From the NCBI RefSeq assembly GCF_018687695.1, contig NZ_CP061303.1, positions 496,001 to 560,000 of the forward strand: a DNA stretch of 64,000 nucleotides. Reading direction: 5' to 3'. This DNA is from Polynucleobacter sp. MG-6-Vaara-E2 (GTDB lineage Bacteria; Pseudomonadota; Gammaproteobacteria; Burkholderiales; Burkholderiaceae). The position numbers and the translations under genes are program-made. Positions 52,679-61,726 of this stretch are shown here, piece by piece (positions within the stretch are counted from its first letter, which is position 1; the number at the start of each line of letters is the position of its first letter). The notes beneath the pieces were generated by a model, which was not told where the DNA came from, made no database searches, and saw only the letters and a list, made by a program, of their open reading frames with translations.

Positions 52679-53548
52679 TTAGGCTTCAACACTCTTTAAT
52701 AAGAACTGCGCACCATCATCGAGTCCTAAGGCTTTAGTGAGGATAGGTAAGGCTTCAGCGAGATGCTTTTCAAGCGTCCACGGCGGATTAATGATGAACA
52801 TACCGCTGGCTTGAAGACGCCGCTCCCCAGGTGCATTTTCAACTCGGAGTTCGGTATGAAGCCAGGAGCGTTTATGGGCAGTGCAAATTTTTTTCATACG
52901 GTCGGGTAGGGCTGCCGATTCTCTTCTGGAGAGAATGGGATACCAGATTGCATAACAGCCCGTAGCAAAGCGCTGCATAGCCTCTTCGATTGCCACCTCA
53001 AGATAACGATAGTCTTGCTTATCTTCATACGAGGGATCAATTAACACGAGGCCACGCCTACTTGGCGGGGGTAGTAAGCCTCTAAGCCTGCTAAAGCTAT
53101 CTGCTGCGTAAACATCAATTTGCTTTGCGCATTCCAGCTCACTGATATTGTGGCGAAGAATATCAATTTCTTTGGGGTGTAACTCAAATAACTTGAGGCG
53201 ATCTTGTGGTCTGAGAAGTCGAGCCAAAATGAATGGAGATCCAGGATAGGTATTGAGTTCTTCAGTAATATTTTCGGCCGCAATGCAGTCCAAATATTTT
53301 TGAACGCTCTCGGGAATCGGGTTACCAGCTTCTTTGAATTTCAGTAATCGAAATATTCCGCCCTCTGCCTCTTTGCTCACGGCCGCAAAACCATCCTGCA
53401 GGCTATAAATGCCGGCGCCAGCATGAGTGTCGACCATCGTTAATGCGACAGGTTTCTCCTGCAAATATTCTACTAAATGAACTAGGGTGAGGTGTTTGAG
53501 AATGTCAGCATGACTGCCAGCATGAAATGCATGTCTATAGCTAAACAT
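52679..53548 (-). CDS. rlmJ: 23S rRNA (adenine-2030-N6) methyltransferase RlmJ
   Basis: A 289-residue SAM methylase. It begins MFSYRHAFHAGSHADILKH, the RlmJ signature, and has the N6-adenine motif as LVLIDPSYEDKQDY and the C-terminal FIINPPWTLEKHL. Length fits E. coli RlmJ (280). It is last in a reverse-strand run of envelope genes, six bases after the PAP2 gene, and probably only shares the transcript. Confidence 0.96.
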   Translation of the reverse strand: MFSYRHAFHAGSHADILKHLTLVHLVEYLQEKPVALTMVDTHAGAGIYSLQDGFAAVSKEAEGGIFRLLKFKEAGNPIPESVQKYLDCIAAENITEELNTYPGSPFILARLLRPQDRLKLFELHPKEIDILRHNISELECAKQIDVYAADSFSRLRGLLPPPSRRGLVLIDPSYEDKQDYRYLEVAIEEAMQRFATGCYAIWYPILSRRESAALPDRMKKICTAHKRSWLHTELRVENAPGERRLQASGMFIINPPWTLEKHLAEALPILTKALGLDDGAQFLLKSVEA

Positions 53549-53554
53549 AAGAAA

Positions 53555-54346
53555 TTATTTACTAGTACCAGGCAATTGTGTAAATTGCGCTCGTACAAAA
53601 AATACCAACGTGATTGCAACAACAGCGATGGATGCATATTGCAAGGGTTGATTGAGCTCAAGATCCATTACCTGTGTGTAGTGCGCATAGATTGCGGCAA
53701 TACCTGCTAGCGCAATCAAGTGAGACCAAATACTTTTAGGTTTCAGTTGTGACTCTGGAACACGCTCAGCTAGTAGGGCGCCAATCATGCCGCACCAAAT
53801 GCCAAATCCAGCCCCACCCAGCACATCTGTTAGCCAGTGCGCCCCTACGGCATTGCGAGATATGCCTACCAATGCGGCTACAAGGAAGAGGGCGGCAAGA
53901 TGCACGCGCTTACCCATAGCGGAAACGAAATATAAAGCGCTTGCAATCGCAAATGCTGTCAGTGTATGGCCTGAGGGAAATGCTTTATGGAGTAAAGGCT
54001 CGCCAATGCGATAGAAGCTGCCATCTTCTAGCAAACCTGCAGGTCTTGGAAGATTAAATAGGCTTTTAAGGGCTGTACTGATAATTGCAGAAATTGCTCC
54101 GCCTAAAATTCCGGCAGTTAATAGACGTGGTGCTAAAAGCAGGAGCGGAAAGGCGAGTGCAAAAATGCCCCAACCATTACCCAAAAATGTTAGCCACGCC
54201 CAAGTAATATCAGGCAATAGTCTAGTGAAGCGATTGATGATTAAAAAGCTACTACTCTGTAGATCACCAAGGTAAATGACTGCCGCAAGAGCTAATGGAG
54301 CAAGCGGTATAAACCAAATCAGTGTGGGGATAGCTTTCTTGCTCAT
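53555..54346 (-). CDS. PAP2-family membrane phosphatase
   Basis: A 263-residue inner-membrane acid phosphatase with about six hydrophobic segments. All three PAP2 motifs are intact: KSLFNLPRP (KX6RP), PSGH in AFPSGHTLTAF, and SRNAVGAHWLTD (SRX5HX3D). Such enzymes dephosphorylate undecaprenyl diphosphate, phosphatidate or lipid A. Its start overlaps the GT9 gene by four bases, so a role in the same lipid-linked glycan process is inferred. Confidence 0.92.
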   Translation of the reverse strand: MSKKAIPTLIWFIPLAPLALAAVIYLGDLQSSSFLIINRFTRLLPDITWAWLTFLGNGWGIFALAFPLLLLAPRLLTAGILGGAISAIISTALKSLFNLPRPAGLLEDGSFYRIGEPLLHKAFPSGHTLTAFAIASALYFVSAMGKRVHLAALFLVAALVGISRNAVGAHWLTDVLGGAGFGIWCGMIGALLAERVPESQLKPKSIWSHLIALAGIAAIYAHYTQVMDLELNQPLQYASIAVVAITLVFFVRAQFTQLPGTSK

Positions 54347-55611
54347 CCAGCTGAACGACCTTTTGCTTTATCAGACTCATCAAGCTGTAAAGAAACTTTT
54401 TCTAATACTTGCGCAACAGTAATAGCCTGCATACAAACATTGTCATGACAGGGGGTCTTTCGATGGTTTGCAGCGCTCACGCAAGGAGAGCAAGCAAGAT
54501 TGGCAGTAATCGCAATAGAGTTGCCGACTGAGCCATAGAGGGCTGGAGTTTCTGGGCCAAAGAGTACAACAGTTCGCAGTGGCGTCACTGCTGAGAAGTG
54601 TCCTGGCCCAGAATCATTGGTCACCATCACATCAGACAGTGTGTATAGGGGTGGTAGTTCGGCGAAAGATACTTGACCTGCGAAGTTCAGCGCATTTTTT
54701 ACATTTGCAACAGAACGAACTTTATCTACATAGACAAATTCTGCAGGCGATCCAGTAATGAGGATTAAATCATTTGGATAGCGCTGGTTTACCGCTTGAA
54801 TCAATTCAGAAAAACGCTGTTGTGCCCAGCGACGTTGTGGCAATAGATCGCTAGCATTGGGATTAATCAGAATTAAGCGATCCTTTCCGTGGGTATAGGC
54901 AATTCCAGCTTCAGAAGCTTTTTGCTCGATTCGCGAGAGCACTTTTTTCATAACATCTGGAATGATGTGCGCTTGTTCTAGCTTTACTTCTGAATCAGCA
55001 ATATGAATTTTGCTAAACGGAACTTCGATCTCTGTAGCAAAAGCAGCATGGATCAGGGATAGAAAATTCTTAGTAATGTGAATATGCGGGTTGTAATGCA
55101 CTTTGCGTGTAAGCATAAAGCCGCGCCACAAGCCTTCCCCGTGAAAAATGTGATAACCGACACGGCGACGAGCACCACAGAGGCCAGTAAGAAGGGCGGT
55201 AAAGCGCGAGAAAAGCTCAAGGTCGATCACAGTATCAATGCGATGAGTGCGCGCCAGAATTAAAAAGCGCAAAGTATCTTTAATCAAGCCGCCTAGGCTT
55301 GAAGAGTCAATAGTGAAAATATTTTCTGGCTTAACTGTATTCAAAAGAGTCAAGCTAGCGCGATTACTCTTAAAAATTAAAAAGAATAATTCAGCACCAC
55401 GAGCCTGAGCATTGCGCATGGCTGGATCAACCAAGATTGCACTTCCCATTTCTGAGAGCTCAATAAAAAGTAATTTTTTAGGTGTCTGAGGTCCACGGCT
55501 GAAAATATTTTTGATGCCATCGATCAAAGCTACCAATGGACTGGCAATTGCGCATAGGGGTACTCCAACCCAATGATCAATGGCACGCATGGTATTGACG
55601 CTAATAGTCAT
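54343..55611 (-). CDS. GT9-family (heptosyltransferase-like) glycosyltransferase
   Basis: A 422-residue glycosyltransferase with two Rossmann-like halves. The C-terminal nucleotide-sugar site includes TNDSGPGHFSAVTPLRTVVLFGPETP, typical of ADP-heptose:LPS transferases. The N-terminal 35 residues form a membrane-associated extra segment, and a Cys-rich patch (CSPCVSAANHRKTPC, about 370-385) is unusual for WaaC/WaaF. The acceptor is unknown. Confidence 0.88.
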   Translation of the reverse strand: MTISVNTMRAIDHWVGVPLCAIASPLVALIDGIKNIFSRGPQTPKKLLFIELSEMGSAILVDPAMRNAQARGAELFFLIFKSNRASLTLLNTVKPENIFTIDSSSLGGLIKDTLRFLILARTHRIDTVIDLELFSRFTALLTGLCGARRRVGYHIFHGEGLWRGFMLTRKVHYNPHIHITKNFLSLIHAAFATEIEVPFSKIHIADSEVKLEQAHIIPDVMKKVLSRIEQKASEAGIAYTHGKDRLILINPNASDLLPQRRWAQQRFSELIQAVNQRYPNDLILITGSPAEFVYVDKVRSVANVKNALNFAGQVSFAELPPLYTLSDVMVTNDSGPGHFSAVTPLRTVVLFGPETPALYGSVGNSIAITANLACSPCVSAANHRKTPCHDNVCMQAITVAQVLEKVSLQLDESDKAKGRSAG

Positions 55612-55629
55612 AGTTTTGTTCTGAAAAAA

Positions 55630-56673
55630 TTATTTTCGTTTTAGTAAAAAGTACGCACCTGGTAGTGCTGAGATAACGGTAATGGCGCCGTAACTAATAG
55701 AGGCCAATACAGTTAATGAGGGGTTGACGCCCCACAAAGCTAGCACGGAAGATAAAGTGGCTTCACGCAATCCCCATCCAGAAATACTAATTGGCAACAT
55801 CAGCAACAGACTTAGCGCAGGCAATCCAATCATGAGGCTTGATACAGGCGCTTCAGCACCGTACGCCCGAAGACAAAAACCAAAAGCCAAAATAATGAAG
55901 CCATGGATACCGATCGCAAAGAGTGCTTGGGCGATATTCATTGGCCATGAGAAAGCCAGGTGAATGCCGGGCATCGCGTTGTTCATGCGCAAGCGATCCA
56001 GTAATTTTTGTAAGAGCTGGCGGGTGGGTGTCCACGCTAAGACAAAAGCAATCGATAGTCCCGCTAAGACCATGAGGGCTACTACTGCATACCCTAGGTC
56101 TTGCCCCCAAACTGCGAGTGTTGCGCCACCAAGAATCAAACCCAATCCGCCGAGAAGATTGTTGCCGGCTAATCCCAAAAGTCGATCCACTAAAACCATC
56201 GCAAAGCTCAAGCGAAGTTTAGGCGGTGCATGCTCTAAATCTACCGAGTGGTGAAGCTCATCATCAAGCTCTTTTGTCCCACTCAGATTTCCGTTGTTGG
56301 TTAGGTGGGTAGCAGTGATGGCGCGGTAGCTATCTCCACCAAGTGTGCTTGGCAAACCTTGGTTAATGAGCCCACCAGCAAAGTACAGTGCAACATAAGT
56401 TTTGAGACTACCTTGTAAACCAACGCTGCGCATCAAAAAGCCCCAGCGTAAGCCGCCGCAAATAAAGGCACAACAAATGGCGATTGCTGCTGCGATAAGC
56501 CACATTGGTTGCATCTTGATTTCTGAATCTAATAGGGTGTGCCAGTCAATTCCGCTGGTGGCTTTCCAGAGCAGGGCAATAGATAGCAAAATCCGAATGG
56601 TGGGCCATGCCCGTTTGAGGATTGATTTCCACCCAGATGGGGTTTTAGGGGTGGATTGGGGTAAAGAGCTCAT
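55630..56673 (-). CDS. UPF0104/lysylphosphatidylglycerol synthase TM-like (AglD-type) protein
   Basis: A 347-residue integral membrane protein with about eight hydrophobic segments. I start it at the ATG ending at 56673 (MSSLPQSTPK); an upstream in-frame ATG at 56793 would run into the GT39 gene. The family shares the flippase-like membrane part of MprF without its aminoacyl-transferase domain. Segments GGLINQGLPSTLGGDSYRA and PISISGWGLREA are family hallmarks. Proposed role is moving or modifying a lipid-linked sugar. Confidence 0.87.
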   Translation of the reverse strand: MSSLPQSTPKTPSGWKSILKRAWPTIRILLSIALLWKATSGIDWHTLLDSEIKMQPMWLIAAAIAICCAFICGGLRWGFLMRSVGLQGSLKTYVALYFAGGLINQGLPSTLGGDSYRAITATHLTNNGNLSGTKELDDELHHSVDLEHAPPKLRLSFAMVLVDRLLGLAGNNLLGGLGLILGGATLAVWGQDLGYAVVALMVLAGLSIAFVLAWTPTRQLLQKLLDRLRMNNAMPGIHLAFSWPMNIAQALFAIGIHGFIILAFGFCLRAYGAEAPVSSLMIGLPALSLLLMLPISISGWGLREATLSSVLALWGVNPSLTVLASISYGAITVISALPGAYFLLKRK

Positions 56674-56722
56674 AGGCGTAAGGATAATGCTTTGGGCGCC
56701 TAAGGTCTTGAATTTGGGTGAA

Positions 56723-58219
56723 TTACTCCGCCAAATCAGGGCCTTGCCAGTTGTGACAAAGGCTAAAGTCAAATTTAGACAGAATTTGTCCAAAGCGCTT
56801 AATCTCTAGGGTATCTAAAGGTTCGCAGCGCTCAAAAGCGGTCTGATTACCAATGGGGGGTCCAAAAGACATCCCGGACCAGTTAATGAGAAGAAGATTC
56901 GCTCCGCGAGGCAATTGACCAAACCAAAGATCAAATTGATCTTTGCGTGTATCCAACACAAATACAGGGATGGGTTTGGCATACCAAGCAGCGCGGCTCC
57001 CGAGGGTCCAGTTTTGAACGCCAATACCATTTGCTTTGCTAGTTTGAGTTAATTCAGCCGCTTTTTGACCTGCGAGTTTCCAGCCATAGAGATCAGCAAT
57101 CGGATTGGATTTCACTACAGCTGAGCTGATGCCACCAGAGAGAACATAAGCAAAGCCAATGCAGCATAGCGCTACTTGGGCAATAAACAAGATACGAATG
57201 AGGCGATGATGTTGTGTTGACCAAGCTTTCGCTAAACCAATTCCAGCAAATGGTGCCAAGCAAAACCATGCGGGCGATGTCCAGTGCGGTAAACCTCCAC
57301 CACCAGAAAGGCCGGTAAAGATTGCAAAGGGAATTACAAAGAATCCCAGTAAGGCTAGCAATGACAACTTGGTACCGTGAATACAGTGCTTGATAAAAAG
57401 ATAAGCGCCCAAGACGAGTAGGGGTCCAAAGACCAATATCTGAATACCCAGGTAAGCACCAAGCCGGCGCCAAAGCCATGTACTGCCTGCTCCATGAGCA
57501 ATTTGATATTTAAATGAAATCCAATCGTTAACCCAATTCCAATAGAGCACAGGGCTGATCAAGAGAAGGGCAACTATTACAGCAACCCAAAACCCTATTT
57601 TGTTAATCCAAGGCTTACGAGGATTGCTTAAAAATATTAACAACAGAGCAATAGCCGTAAATACAGCGGTGTATTTACTGAGACCTGCAAGTCCTAATAA
57701 AACGCCAGTAATCAGCCATTCAGCAACACTAAGATCATCTTTGACTAACCAACGTAAAGCCATCAGCATGAGACCAAGACTTAATGGTGTAAGCAGGGTA
57801 TCAGGTAATAAACCGATGGCAAGAATATGCGTCATGGGTGCGGCAATGATGGCCAGCACTGCCATCAGGCCGCAAGTATTGGCTGAGGGTAACGCGCTGG
57901 TAAGGTAGCCAGCATTACGACCTTGAATGAAGTGATGTACCTCTAGAGTCACTTGATAAACCAGGTAACAAGATAGGACCCAGAGCAATTCTGGAATGAG
58001 GCGAATGATGCCTTCAGCAGAGGTGAGCGCAACTAGAGGCCACTGTATCCAACCAACCAACGGTGGGTGATCAAAATAACTCCAGGCTAGGTGCTGGGCA
58101 TAGAGGGCGTAGTGAGCCTCATCAACCGAGAATTCAATCGCAAAGCCAAGGGCAAAGTGCACTAAAGCAGCAATGCAGATACAGATTACGGCCCAGATTG
58201 AAGGTGATTGTTGGCGCAT
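56723..58219 (-). CDS. GT39-family (ArnT/PMT-like) membrane glycosyltransferase
   Basis: A 498-residue protein with about eleven membrane segments. The first periplasmic loop has the GT-C motif FSVDEAHYALYAQHLAWSYF followed by DHPPLVGW, with the catalytic acids D34/E35. A soluble C-terminal domain follows from about residue 380. GT-C enzymes move sugars from polyprenyl-phosphate donors onto lipids or proteins in the periplasm. It is first in the GT39-UPF0104-GT9-PAP2 run, 50 bases before the next gene. The target is unknown. Confidence 0.9.
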   Translation of the reverse strand: MRQQSPSIWAVICICIAALVHFALGFAIEFSVDEAHYALYAQHLAWSYFDHPPLVGWIQWPLVALTSAEGIIRLIPELLWVLSCYLVYQVTLEVHHFIQGRNAGYLTSALPSANTCGLMAVLAIIAAPMTHILAIGLLPDTLLTPLSLGLMLMALRWLVKDDLSVAEWLITGVLLGLAGLSKYTAVFTAIALLLIFLSNPRKPWINKIGFWVAVIVALLLISPVLYWNWVNDWISFKYQIAHGAGSTWLWRRLGAYLGIQILVFGPLLVLGAYLFIKHCIHGTKLSLLALLGFFVIPFAIFTGLSGGGGLPHWTSPAWFCLAPFAGIGLAKAWSTQHHRLIRILFIAQVALCCIGFAYVLSGGISSAVVKSNPIADLYGWKLAGQKAAELTQTSKANGIGVQNWTLGSRAAWYAKPIPVFVLDTRKDQFDLWFGQLPRGANLLLINWSGMSFGPPIGNQTAFERCEPLDTLEIKRFGQILSKFDFSLCHNWQGPDLAE

Positions 58220-58279
58220 GTGTCGATTTTAGACTTACTTTTTGTATCGGCTTTAGTAAATATTTGGGACAATCAACTC

Positions 58280-59077
58280 ATGTTGAAGTCTGTTTCCCTT
58301 TCTCTGCTGATCTCGATAGCGCTGACTCTTGTTGGCTGCGCTGGGCTTGGCGGAGGCTCAGTTCAAAATGAGTCAGGGCAGGCCATGAATGTCGATCAAA
58401 TGCCCGTACAAGATGAGCTTCCCAAATTTTCAGCGGAGACTGCACGCGACGGGATGCCAAATGGTTGGAACTTTTATCGCATCGCACCGTATAAGAAGAA
58501 CACAGTTTACCGTTTAGAGAGCTATCAGGGAAAAACCGTTTTGAGCGCTAACTCTAAAACTTCTGCATCAGGTTTGGCAGTGAAATTGCGTCCTCGTCAG
58601 GCAAATAATTTATGGCTACAGTGGGAGTGGAAGGCTTTGGGGGCGATGCCTGAAGCTGACAATGCAAAAGGTATTAGTGATGATGCTCCCTTAAGAATTC
58701 TAGTTGCATTTGATGGCAATAAATCCAAGCTTCCCTTAAAAGAAAAACTGAATTTTGAGATGGCCAGCTTGATTAGTGGTCAAGAAATGCCATATGCCAC
58801 CGTGATGTACATATGGTCTGGCAAATCACCCATCGATACGATCATTACTAACGCCCATACCTCACGCATCAAAATGATTGTGGTGGATTCAGGTTGGGAT
58901 AATTTAGGGCAATGGCATAAACATCAACGAGATTTAACTGCTGATTACAAGCGTGTCTACGGAGAAGCGCCGGGAGAAGTGATTGGAGTTGCCTTACTTA
59001 CCGATACCGATAACACCAAGTCTGAGACGCGAGCGTTTTATGGAGATATAGAGCTTGTCCGCAAGAATCCAAAATAA
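58280..59077 (+). CDS. DUF3047 lipoprotein
   Basis: A 265-residue protein from the ATG at 58280; an earlier ATG at 58208 lies inside the divergent GT39 gene. The signal peptide ends in the lipobox LVGC. The mature part carries the DUF3047 blocks RPRQANNLWLQWEWKALG, PLRILVAFDGNK and MYIWSG, with a C-terminal TDTDNTKSETRAFYGDIEL. The fold is probably a beta-sandwich. Function unknown. It ends three bases from the convergent copA stop. Confidence 0.88.
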   Translation: MLKSVSLSLLISIALTLVGCAGLGGGSVQNESGQAMNVDQMPVQDELPKFSAETARDGMPNGWNFYRIAPYKKNTVYRLESYQGKTVLSANSKTSASGLAVKLRPRQANNLWLQWEWKALGAMPEADNAKGISDDAPLRILVAFDGNKSKLPLKEKLNFEMASLISGQEMPYATVMYIWSGKSPIDTIITNAHTSRIKMIVVDSGWDNLGQWHKHQRDLTADYKRVYGEAPGEVIGVALLTDTDNTKSETRAFYGDIELVRKNPK

Positions 59078-59080
59078 CTG

Positions 59081-61357
59081 CTAGCGTGTTGAGTAATGAG
59101 ATGGGCGCCAACGTTTTAACAATAGTGCGTTGCTGAGAACGCAAAAGCTAGATAAGGCCATTGCACTGCCAGCGAGCATCGGTGAAAGATAACCAAATGC
59201 TGCTAGTGGAATGCCTGTGGAATTAAAGGCAAAGGCCCAAAATAAATTTTGCTGAATCTTCTTCCAAGTTCTTTTAGAAACATCAATTGCATCAGCAACC
59301 AAGCTGGGGTCCCCGCGCATGAGTGTAATTCCGGCCGCTTGCATTGCCACATCAGTACCTGTGGACATAGCCATACCTACGTCAGCTGTTGCTAAGGCCG
59401 GAGCATCATTAACGCCATCGCCAACCATAGCAACATATTGATGTTCTTTGCTGGATGTTTGAAGCGCGTGAATAATCTGCGCTTTGCTGCTTGGCATGAT
59501 TTGCCCAAATACTTCATCAATACCAATGAATTGACCAACACGATTGGCAGCTGCAGTGTTGTCCCCTGAAAGCATGACTGTACGAATATGCAATTGATGT
59601 AATGATGTAATTGCAGCTTTTGCATTTGGTTTGAGTTCATCACCAAAGGCAATGATCGCAAGGGGTGAGAAAGAGTCCTGATTTATTAATACAGAAACCG
59701 TGTTGCCTGCATCCAGAAGAGGCTGAGCCTTACTTAAGATTTCTAACCAGTTGCTATTGCTTGTTAATGAAGCAATACTTTTTAAAGCAAGGTTTTGACC
59801 GGCAAAAGGTCCAGCGCTTGGTTTCCCAGTAATGCCAATACCAGCAAGCGCCTGGCTTTCAGAAGGTGGGATAGGGCTAATACCTGCTGTTTTGGCAGCA
59901 TCTAACAATGCCTTGGCTAGCGGATGCTCGCTACCCAATTGCAATCCAGCTGCTGTAGCAAACAGAAGATTTTCTTCCGAAGTGTTTGTGAGGGGAATAA
60001 AAGCCAGTACTCTTGGCTTACCAATAGTGAGCGTGCCAGTTTTATCAAAGGCCACGATATTTAATCGATGCGCAAGCTCTAATACTTGAGGATCTTTAAT
60101 CAAGATGCCAAAGCGTGCTGCTACTCCGGTACCTGCCATGATTGCTGCTGGCGTTGCTAATCCAAGTGCACATGGGCAGGCGATAACCAATACGGAGACG
60201 GCACGTAAAATCGCAATCGAAGCGGAGTCTAAATAATACCAATTGACAAATCCAGTGAGAATTGCAATTGCAATAACGCTAGGAACAAAAATCTCGCTGA
60301 CGCGATCTACTAATTTCTGAATGGGTGCTTTCTGCGTTTGTGCATCTTCTACGAGAGCGATGATCTGAGATAAAACACTCTCTACGCCTACTGCTTGCGC
60401 ATCAATTACTAAGACGCCTTCACCATTAAGCGCTCCACCGATGACTTTGGCTCCTAGTAATTTTTTAACAGGTTCACTCTCACCGGTAAGCAAAGATTCA
60501 TCAACATGACTGCTGCCATACACGATGATGCCATCAACCGGAATTCGCTCGCCAGGCAAAACCAAAATGCGATCACTGGAAAATACTTGTTCTAGTGAAA
60601 GTTCTCGGTATTGCTCTAGGAAGGTGCCATCGCCAATCACCACTGTTGGATTGAGAACCTTGGCGTTTTCTGGCCAGAGTTTTTGCAGGGCGCGAATGGC
60701 TTCGCTAGTTTGCTGCTTTGCCCTGGCTTCAAGCCACTTGCCTAACAAGACCATGCAAATAATGACAGCAGAACCTTCAAAATACAGTTCATGATTTGCA
60801 TGAGGCGATACCATCATTTGATACACGCTCAATCCATAAGCTGCGCTAGTACCAAGAGCAACCAATAAATCCATATTGCCAGCGCCCGCTACAAGAGATT
60901 TGAAGCCAGCCTTGTAAAAGCGCCAACCAAAAATAAATTGCACTGGAGTGGCGAGAATCATTTGCCACTTTGGAGATAAAGCCCAGTGAATGCCAAAAGG
61001 CATCAGAAACATTGGCAAGAAGAGTGGAGCTGAGAGGGTGAAGCTCAGTAGAACTCTGCCTAGACCATCTGAACCCCAAAATGAATGTGATTGATTTGTT
61101 TGGGTATTTCCGTGGGAGGTGCTTAACTTGGCCTCGTAACCTGTTTTTTGGACGGCAGCAATAATTTCGTCAACGCTGGTCTCGGAATTAGCATTGAGAC
61201 GGACTTTAGCCTGTTCGGTTGCCAGATTAACGCTTGCAGCTTCCACGCCCGGTATTCGATCGAGCGCCTTTTCAACGCGACCCACGCAGGATGCACAGGT
61301 CATCCCACCAATATCGAGGGTAAAAATGCTTGAATTTGGATCATTTTGCTTACTCAT
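59081..61357 (-). CDS. copA: copper-translocating P1B-type ATPase
   Basis: A 758-residue heavy-metal pump. One N-terminal HMA domain has GMTCASC (C21, C24). The membrane metal site is CPC in VIACPCALGLATP, the phosphorylated Asp is in DKTGT, and SEHPLAKALL and VGDGVNDAPAL mark the ATP-binding domain. The CPC motif and the TM8 MALSS segment favour Cu(I) export. It is divergent from a small HMA protein with 51 bases between starts. Confidence 0.95.
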   Translation of the reverse strand: MSKQNDPNSSIFTLDIGGMTCASCVGRVEKALDRIPGVEAASVNLATEQAKVRLNANSETSVDEIIAAVQKTGYEAKLSTSHGNTQTNQSHSFWGSDGLGRVLLSFTLSAPLFLPMFLMPFGIHWALSPKWQMILATPVQFIFGWRFYKAGFKSLVAGAGNMDLLVALGTSAAYGLSVYQMMVSPHANHELYFEGSAVIICMVLLGKWLEARAKQQTSEAIRALQKLWPENAKVLNPTVVIGDGTFLEQYRELSLEQVFSSDRILVLPGERIPVDGIIVYGSSHVDESLLTGESEPVKKLLGAKVIGGALNGEGVLVIDAQAVGVESVLSQIIALVEDAQTQKAPIQKLVDRVSEIFVPSVIAIAILTGFVNWYYLDSASIAILRAVSVLVIACPCALGLATPAAIMAGTGVAARFGILIKDPQVLELAHRLNIVAFDKTGTLTIGKPRVLAFIPLTNTSEENLLFATAAGLQLGSEHPLAKALLDAAKTAGISPIPPSESQALAGIGITGKPSAGPFAGQNLALKSIASLTSNSNWLEILSKAQPLLDAGNTVSVLINQDSFSPLAIIAFGDELKPNAKAAITSLHQLHIRTVMLSGDNTAAANRVGQFIGIDEVFGQIMPSSKAQIIHALQTSSKEHQYVAMVGDGVNDAPALATADVGMAMSTGTDVAMQAAGITLMRGDPSLVADAIDVSKRTWKKIQQNLFWAFAFNSTGIPLAAFGYLSPMLAGSAMALSSFCVLSNALLLKRWRPSHYSTR

Positions 61358-61408
61358 ATAGAAGATAATCTACCTTATAGGAAGCAAATTCAATGCAAAG
61401 GAGCGGGC
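61358..61408. promoter_or_regulatory. short divergent copA/copZ control region
   Basis: The 51-base gap holds AGATAATCT (61363-61371), a perfect odd palindrome, within TAGA...TCTA (61359-61372), followed by CCTTATAGG. A copper-responsive operator is expected here, but it does not match the classic CueR ACCTTCC/GGAAGGT site well. AAAGGAG (61397-61403) is the ribosome site of the small gene. Confidence 0.35.
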
Positions 61409-61603
61409 ATGTTGAGTTTAAAAGTATCGGGCATGACTTGTGGTGGCTGTATCAATGCGGTGACAAGGGCAGTTCAATCTCAGGATCCAAGTGCAAAAGT
61501 GCAGGCCGACTTAGCAACCCAAATCGTGACCTTAGATACATCGCTAAGTGCCGATCAAGCTAGTCAGTTGATCACAGAAGCAGGTTTTCCAGTATCCAAT
61601 TAA
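61409..61603 (+). CDS. CopZ-like heavy-metal-associated protein
   Basis: A 64-residue single HMA domain with the metal motif GMTCGGC (residues 8-14). The ATG at 61409 is chosen because AAAGGAG lies five bases upstream and the product then matches CopZ length; a longer frame from 61346 would overlap copA. It probably carries Cu(I) to CopA, encoded divergently. Confidence 0.92.
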   Translation: MLSLKVSGMTCGGCINAVTRAVQSQDPSAKVQADLATQIVTLDTSLSADQASQLITEAGFPVSN

Positions 61604-61726
61604 GCTTGGATCCGAATGGGGGTAAGCAATTTTTCTCTGCTGCGGTTAATCTAGCTTCTTTCTGATTCAAAAGCATCATCACAAATTCTAGAATTATCAG
61701 AGAATTGCGTATCATAGGAGAAAGTA

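Noticed and set aside
56402..56809. 135-codon forward frame opposite the UPF0104 and GT39 genes
   Set aside because: Antisense to supported genes, no ribosome site, and a basic composition typical of shadow frames.
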